A stretch of 17,452 bases of DNA from Bacteroidota bacterium (GTDB lineage Bacteria; Bacteroidota; Bacteroidia; Bacteroidales; F082), in contig JAEWWJ010000082.1 in assembly GCA_023396415.1 (NCBI GenBank), forward strand, positions 1-17,452, written 5' to 3'. Shown piece by piece: positions 13,433 to 17,452 of this stretch. Below the pieces are notes generated by a model. That model was not told where the DNA came from, made no database searches, and saw nothing but the letters and a program-made list of their open reading frames with translations. Position numbers and translations under genes: made by a program. The number at the start of each line of letters is the position of its first letter. Within the stretch, counting starts at the first letter, position 1.

Positions 13433-14338
13433 TTGACACAAGATAGCAATAAATTTAAGAAAAGGGGCTTAGGACGAGGGCTGGAAGCCATACTTCAAAG
13501 TCCGGATACCGACATCACTTCGGGAGATATTTCCGGTAATTATGTAGCCGGTGCCACTGCCGACATTGAGCTTGAAAAAATTGAGGCCAATCCTTTCCAG
13601 CCACGCACCGAATTTGACGATATGGCGCTGCGCGAATTGGCGGCTTCTATCAAAAAACAAGGTGTCATTCAACCTGTTACAGTTCGGAAAATGGGGTATG
13701 ATAAATACCAGCTGATTTCGGGCGAACGCAGACTCAGGGCGTCGAAACTGGCCGGCTTAACTACAATTCCGGTTTTTATTAGGGTAGCCAATGATGAGCA
13801 AATGCTCGAAATGGCTTTGATTGAAAACATTCATCGCGAGAATTTAAACGCCATTGAGGTTGCTATCTCATACCAAAGACTAATTGACGAATGTAGCCTC
13901 ACCCAAGAGCAGTTGAGCGAGCAAGTAGGAAAAAGCAGAAGCAGCATTACCAACTTTTTACGCTTGCTTAAATTGCCTCCCGAAGTTCAAATTGCATTGC
14001 GCGACGGCCACATTACAATGGGACATGCCAGAGCCATCATTACCATAGAAAACGCCGAAGAACAATTGGTGATACTTCAAAAAATTATTGATAACGAGTT
14101 AAATGTGCGTCAGGTAGAAACTTTGGTTCGCGGTGTTAACAACCCTGAACCAAAACCAAAAAAAGCTCCTACACAAGCCGTGCCTGCTATCTTTAAGCAA
14201 CATTCGCGCCAGCTCGGCGAACACCTCAAAGCAAAAGTTGACGTGCGCCGTTCAGCAAACGGAAAGGGCTCCATTGTCATTGCTTTTGAAAACGATGTGG
14301 ATTTCGACCGTATCCTCACCAAGCTCAATGCATACTGA
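13433..14338 (+). CDS. parB: Chromosome-partitioning protein ParB (Spo0J)
   Basis: 301 residues beginning at TTG 13433. No upstream Met is in frame, and the expected N-terminal 'KKRGLGRGLEAIL' (9-21) lies directly after this start. 'AGGAGA' ending near 13424 gives it a ribosome site. The CTPase/CTP-switch domain has 'FQPRTEFDD' (55-63), 'SGERRLRASKLAG' (96-108) and 'ENIHRENLNAIE' (131-142). The HTH 'LTQEQLSEQVGKSRSSITNF' (156-175) would bind parS. A linker and a C-terminal dimerisation part (about 240-301) follow. It loads on parS, slides as a CTP clamp and stimulates ParA. No parS-like TTTCACGTGAAA site was found in the window. The ATG of the next gene starts 4 bp past the stop. Confidence 0.94.
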   Translation: MTQDSNKFKKRGLGRGLEAILQSPDTDITSGDISGNYVAGATADIELEKIEANPFQPRTEFDDMALRELAASIKKQGVIQPVTVRKMGYDKYQLISGERRLRASKLAGLTTIPVFIRVANDEQMLEMALIENIHRENLNAIEVAISYQRLIDECSLTQEQLSEQVGKSRSSITNFLRLLKLPPEVQIALRDGHITMGHARAIITIENAEEQLVILQKIIDNELNVRQVETLVRGVNNPEPKPKKAPTQAVPAIFKQHSRQLGEHLKAKVDVRRSANGKGSIVIAFENDVDFDRILTKLNAY

Positions 14339-14341
14339 TTC

Positions 14342-14917
14342 ATGAGCAGGGTTCTCCTTACATTGTTCCTTGCTTCAGCATTCATCATGCCCGGTAGTTT
14401 GATAGCACAAAAAGTTGCAAGCGAAGTAGATTTACAATTAAAACCTGCTCATTCGGCCCATAAAGCCAGCATTTATTCGGCAATTTTGCCCGGTCTCGGT
14501 CAAGCTTACAACAAAAAATACTGGAAAATTCCAATCGTTTACGCGGGCATAGGCGGCATCTCTTATCTGGCCATAACCAACAGAAAAGAATACCAATTGG
14601 CACAAAGTGCTTTTATTTATGTCTCAAACGGCGAAACTTTCGAAACGACCAATAAATATGTAGGAAAGTATAACGAGGCCGACTTGATTCAAATCAGAGA
14701 TTATTACCGTAGAAACTCCGAATTGAGTTGGATTGTGTTGGGCCTTTGGTATGTACTTAACATTATTGATGCCACCGTGGATGCCCACTTTTTCGACTAT
14801 GATATCAGCGATAACCTAAGTCTTCATTTGCAGCCGGCCCTTTCTCAGCCACAAAGTCCGTTGCAACTCAAAAGTTACGAAATGAACACCGCCTTCACAC
14901 TAAGCATGAGGTTTTAA
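14342..14917 (+). CDS. DUF5683 family membrane/exported protein
   Basis: 191 residues. An N-terminal signal peptide or anchor (about 4-22, ending 'GSLIAQ') is followed by the DUF5683 signature 'SAILPGLGQAYNKKYWKIPI', a hydrophobic segment 'YAGIGGISYLAI', and a second one near 125-142 ('LSWIVLGLWYVLNIID'). In Bacteroidota this gene commonly sits between parB and dapB, as here, but its role is unknown. It probably faces the periplasm. The ATG lies 4 bp after parB and dapB begins 2 bp after its stop, so it is translated as part of the same operon. Confidence 0.88.
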   Translation: MSRVLLTLFLASAFIMPGSLIAQKVASEVDLQLKPAHSAHKASIYSAILPGLGQAYNKKYWKIPIVYAGIGGISYLAITNRKEYQLAQSAFIYVSNGETFETTNKYVGKYNEADLIQIRDYYRRNSELSWIVLGLWYVLNIIDATVDAHFFDYDISDNLSLHLQPALSQPQSPLQLKSYEMNTAFTLSMRF

Positions 14918-14918
14918 A

Positions 14919-15641
14919 ATGAAAAAATTACAAATTGCCCTCATAGGCTACGGCAAAATGGGCAAGATGATCGAAGAAGTTGGCCTTGAGCGTGGACACC
15001 ATATATTTTGTACCATTGACTCTGATGTTGACTGGCAACAGAAAACCCATCTTCTCGAAAACGCCGATGTGGCTATTGATTTTAGTTTACCCCAAACAGC
15101 AGCTGCGCACATACAAACCCTGCTTGGACGCAACATTCCCTTAGTAATAGGAACCACTGGATGGTATGCAAAATTGGCTGAAATAACTGCTTTTTGTCAT
15201 AAAAAAAATGCTGCACTTTTCTATGCACCCAACTTTTCTTTGGGGATGAACATTGTTTTTCAACTCAACCAGCAATTGGCTAAACTTGTAAACACAACAG
15301 CTTATCGCCTTTCAATAAAAGAAACACACCACATCCACAAGCTCGATGCCCCAAGCGGAACCGCGTTGCAGCTTGCCAACGACATCATCGCAAACAACAC
15401 CACCTACAGCCAATGGGCCATCACCGATATGCCTGACAAAGAAGTGCTTCCAATTGAAGTTCATCGCGAAGGCGAAGTAAATGGCATTCACGAAATAATT
15501 GCACATTCACCCGAAGACAGTTTCAGCTTGCGCCATGAAGCTTTCAGCAGAAGAGGTTTTGCATTAGGAGCCGTTGTTGCTGCCGAATTTCTTGCAGGCA
15601 AAACAGGTGTTTTTACCATGAAAGATTTGTTGCACGGCTGA
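14919..15641 (+). CDS. dapB: 4-hydroxy-tetrahydrodipicolinate reductase (DapB)
   Basis: 240 residues, the short Bacteroidota form. The NAD(P)H-binding loop is 'GYGKMGKM' (10-17), the 'GTTGW' motif is at 78-82, and the active-site signature 'ETHHIHKLDAPSGTAL' is at 135-150, with H137 the expected proton donor and K141 the substrate-binding lysine. It reduces 4-hydroxy-tetrahydrodipicolinate to tetrahydrodipicolinate in the diaminopimelate/lysine pathway, in the cytosol. It is the fourth gene of the par run. No rho-independent hairpin follows within 168 bp, so transcription may continue into lepB. Confidence 0.95.
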   Translation: MKKLQIALIGYGKMGKMIEEVGLERGHHIFCTIDSDVDWQQKTHLLENADVAIDFSLPQTAAAHIQTLLGRNIPLVIGTTGWYAKLAEITAFCHKKNAALFYAPNFSLGMNIVFQLNQQLAKLVNTTAYRLSIKETHHIHKLDAPSGTALQLANDIIANNTTYSQWAITDMPDKEVLPIEVHREGEVNGIHEIIAHSPEDSFSLRHEAFSRRGFALGAVVAAEFLAGKTGVFTMKDLLHG

Positions 15642-15809
15642 ACGAATGGCATAAAGCGAAAAACCTCTTTTTCTAACCGTTTATACTGCTTTTTACATCA
15701 AAATACCCAAGTTTACATAGCGCATCATGTTGATTATGAATATTTAACAATGAATTAGTGTAAATATGGGTCAACTTTTATAATTTAGCCGCCTCTTAAA
15801 ACCATTGTC

Positions 15810-17324
15810 ATGCTTCAATTAGTCATTATTTTGCCGCTGCTGTTAACCATACCAACCATTTTTGCTTGGAAACTTTTTGAAAAAGCAGGAACGAAAGGGG
15901 TATTTACACTGATTCCTTTTTACAACCTTTATGTGTTACTGCAAATCATCAAGAAGCCTCTTTGGTGGTATATTTTTCTGATCATCCCATTCATCAATGT
16001 GTTTGTTTACATGCTGATGGTTATTGAGTTGGTAAAAGCTTTTGGCAAAAACGGACTTGGAGATCATCTTTTGGCTGCCGTATTTCCATTTGTGTATTTA
16101 CCTCTTTTGGCCAACAACAAAAAAGCAGAATACACTGACCCCTCTACAGTTAAAAGAGTGAAAAAAGGACCGGTGAGAGAATGGGCTGATGCCATCATTT
16201 TCGCCGTTGTTGCTGCCACCATCATTCGCGGTTTCCTTTTCGAGGCTTATACCATCCCCACCTCAAGCATGGAAAAATCGTTGCTTGTTGGTGATTTTCT
16301 GTTTGTTAGCAAAATAAGTTACGGCCCACGTCTGCCCAACACACCGATTGCCTTTCCGTTTGTTCATCACACCCTGCCATGGAGTCAAACTGCCAAATCG
16401 TATGTAGAATGGATCAAATGGCCTTATTACCGCTTCGCCGGTCTTGGCGATGTGCAACGCAATGATGCCGTGGTGTTTAACTATCCCGCCGGCGATACAC
16501 TTAGCGACAAACTTCAAAGCAATGTAAGTTATTATTCCCTCATCAGGCAGTATGGCCGCGAACGCGTAGAGAGCGATGAAAGAAATTTTGGCAATATCAT
16601 TGCTCGTCCGGTTGACAAGCGCGAAAACTATATCAAACGTTGCGTTGCCCTTCCGGGTGATGTGATTCAAATTAAAAAAGGCGATCTTTTTGTCAATGGA
16701 CAGCCCAACCCCACGCCCGGAATCTTGCAGTTTCGCTACAAAGTGGTCACCGATGGCAGCTCCCTCAACCAGAGGATATTGGATAAATTTGATATCACCG
16801 AAGGAAAACTTGGAAGCAAAAATGGCGAATACATATTCTGGATCAGCGATGACATTGCTGAAGGTTTGAAAGCCTTGTCCACGGTTCAAAGCGTCGAACG
16901 CATTTTGGAACCAGAAGGTGAATGGAATCCTGAAACCTTCCCCAATTCCGAACTATATCCCTGGAATATTGACAATTTTGGCCCACTCGAGATACCTAAA
17001 TCGGGACAAACGGTTGATCTCAACCTGCAAACGCTTCCGCTTTACGAAAGAATCATTACAGCCTACGAAGGCAACACACTTGAGGTGAAAAACAACACCA
17101 TTCTTATCAATGGCCAAAGTGCAAACAGCTACACCTTTAAGTTGGACTACTATTGGATGATGGGCGACAACAGACATAACTCAGCCGACTCGCGATATTG
17201 GGGTTTCGTACCCAATGACCACGTAGTTGGCAAAGCCGTTTTTGTATGGCTCTCACTCGACAAAAACAAAGGCCTCTTCAACGGAAAAATCAGATTTAAT
17301 AAATCCATGCGATTCGTAAAATAA
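15810..17324 (+). CDS. lepB: Signal peptidase I (LepB) with N-terminal DUF5684-like membrane region
   Basis: 504 residues, long for type I signal peptidase but normal for Bacteroidota. The N-terminal 100 residues hold three or four hydrophobic segments with 'FTLIPFYNLYVLLQIIKKPLWW' split across 32-53, a DUF5684-like region. A fourth or fifth helix ('AIIFAVVAATIIRGFLFEAY', 128-147) leads to the S26 catalytic part: S153 in 'IPTSSMEKSLLVGD', K276 in 'NYIKRCVALPGD', and the 'MGDNRHNSADSRYWGFVP' box (451-468). S153 to K276 is 123 residues against about 55 in E. coli, and 176 separate K276 from the last box, showing two large inserts. It cleaves secretory signal peptides on the periplasmic face. 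A weak TAATTTAG element near 15780 could be its promoter. Confidence 0.93.
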   Translation: MLQLVIILPLLLTIPTIFAWKLFEKAGTKGVFTLIPFYNLYVLLQIIKKPLWWYIFLIIPFINVFVYMLMVIELVKAFGKNGLGDHLLAAVFPFVYLPLLANNKKAEYTDPSTVKRVKKGPVREWADAIIFAVVAATIIRGFLFEAYTIPTSSMEKSLLVGDFLFVSKISYGPRLPNTPIAFPFVHHTLPWSQTAKSYVEWIKWPYYRFAGLGDVQRNDAVVFNYPAGDTLSDKLQSNVSYYSLIRQYGRERVESDERNFGNIIARPVDKRENYIKRCVALPGDVIQIKKGDLFVNGQPNPTPGILQFRYKVVTDGSSLNQRILDKFDITEGKLGSKNGEYIFWISDDIAEGLKALSTVQSVERILEPEGEWNPETFPNSELYPWNIDNFGPLEIPKSGQTVDLNLQTLPLYERIITAYEGNTLEVKNNTILINGQSANSYTFKLDYYWMMGDNRHNSADSRYWGFVPNDHVVGKAVFVWLSLDKNKGLFNGKIRFNKSMRFVK

Positions 17325-17373
17325 TACACATGAAATATCCATAAGATCAAAATCATACCCACTGTGCATGAAT

Positions 17374-17415
17374 ATAGTTGCGACCTTTGAAGGTGAAATC
17401 AAAATCTGCAACTAT
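17374..17415 (+). repeat. Inverted repeat sequestering the start of the last ORF
   Basis: ATAGTTGC (17374-17381) and GCAACTAT (17408-17415) are perfect 8-bp inverted repeats 26 nt apart. The right arm covers the first two bases of ATG 17414. Between them lies GACCTTTG (17382-17389), one mismatch from a -7 box. It could form a leader hairpin or mark an element end. Confidence 0.4.
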
Positions 17416-17452
17416 GGAAACACAAGAGGTAAGTTTTCCGCAAATTGTCGAG
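17414..17452 (+). CDS. N-terminus of an unfinished ORF, possibly an IS110-type transposase (partial)
   Basis: Thirteen codons from ATG 17414 to the window edge read METQEVSFPQIVE. The 'FPQIV' opening is like the first residues of Bacteroidota IS110-family (DEDD) transposases, where a 'GCGIDVH' motif would follow directly; that stretch is beyond the window. Only 89 bp separate it from the lepB stop. Many Bacteroidota genomes carry other genes after lepB at this position, so an unrelated gene is a real alternative. The assignment is a guess from memory of the family. Confidence 0.35.
   Translation, partial: METQEVSFPQIVE

Noticed and set aside
16263..16889. A 208-codon minus-strand open frame inside lepB
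   Set aside because: It lies antisense to the catalytic part of lepB, whose motifs are intact; it is a by-product of lepB codon use.
1..17452. Phage-defence, CRISPR or toxin-antitoxin system
   Set aside because: No repeat array, nuclease-helicase set, toxin pair or prophage gene is seen; the only nuclease is a DnaQ-like housekeeping type.

Overview
The window looks like a chromosomal segment from a member of the Bacteroidota; the class cannot be fixed from sequence alone. The pointers are a likely type IX secretion C-terminal sorting tail at the left edge, a PUR-domain DUF3276 protein, the block parA-parB-DUF5683-dapB-lepB, a LuxR-type regulator of the kind common in this phylum, and repeated copies of the Bacteroidota -7 promoter element TAnnTTTG in front of genes. 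No rRNA, tRNA, CRISPR array, prophage or complete insertion sequence is visible.

Layout, left to right. Bases 2-94 are the end of a secreted-protein gene, closed by a strong bidirectional terminator and facing a DUF423 membrane protein gene. Divergent from that is a tightly packed four-gene operon (684-3226): a YkoF/MTH1187-like thiamine-binding domain, a PnuC-family vitamin transporter, a NadR-like P-loop kinase and a GT4 glycosyltransferase. The genes overlap or abut, and the first three suggest uptake and phosphorylation trapping of a vitamin (thiamine or nicotinamide riboside). A tandem UspA protein converges on this operon, with a palindrome in its promoter region. Next come a previously hidden 38-codon membrane-peptide gene with its own -7 box and terminator, and a SlyD-type FKBP prolyl isomerase with a Cys/His-rich metal-binding tail.

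The middle (5324-11786) lies entirely on the minus strand. It holds a histidine kinase with a TPR sensor region and, 25 bp downstream, its probable partner REC-PAS-LuxR response regulator; a fumarylacetoacetate-hydrolase-family enzyme cotranscribed with a DEDDh exonuclease; and a lipoyl-bearing 2-oxo acid dehydrogenase E2 subunit. Two rho-independent terminators separate these units, and one of them abuts the exonuclease start codon.

The right part (12118-17324) is on the plus strand: DUF3276 with its own promoter and terminator, then parA, parB, DUF5683, dapB and lepB. This joins chromosome segregation, lysine/peptidoglycan precursor synthesis and protein secretion in one run. The last 39 bases open a new ORF whose N-terminus resembles IS110-type transposases, but the fragment is too short to be sure.

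Most of the window is housekeeping. The items most worth a second look are the vitamin-salvage operon with its unresolved substrate, the small membrane protein, the palindrome in the usp promoter, the inverted repeats in the E2/DUF3276 intergenic region, and the right-edge ORF whose start codon lies in an inverted repeat.
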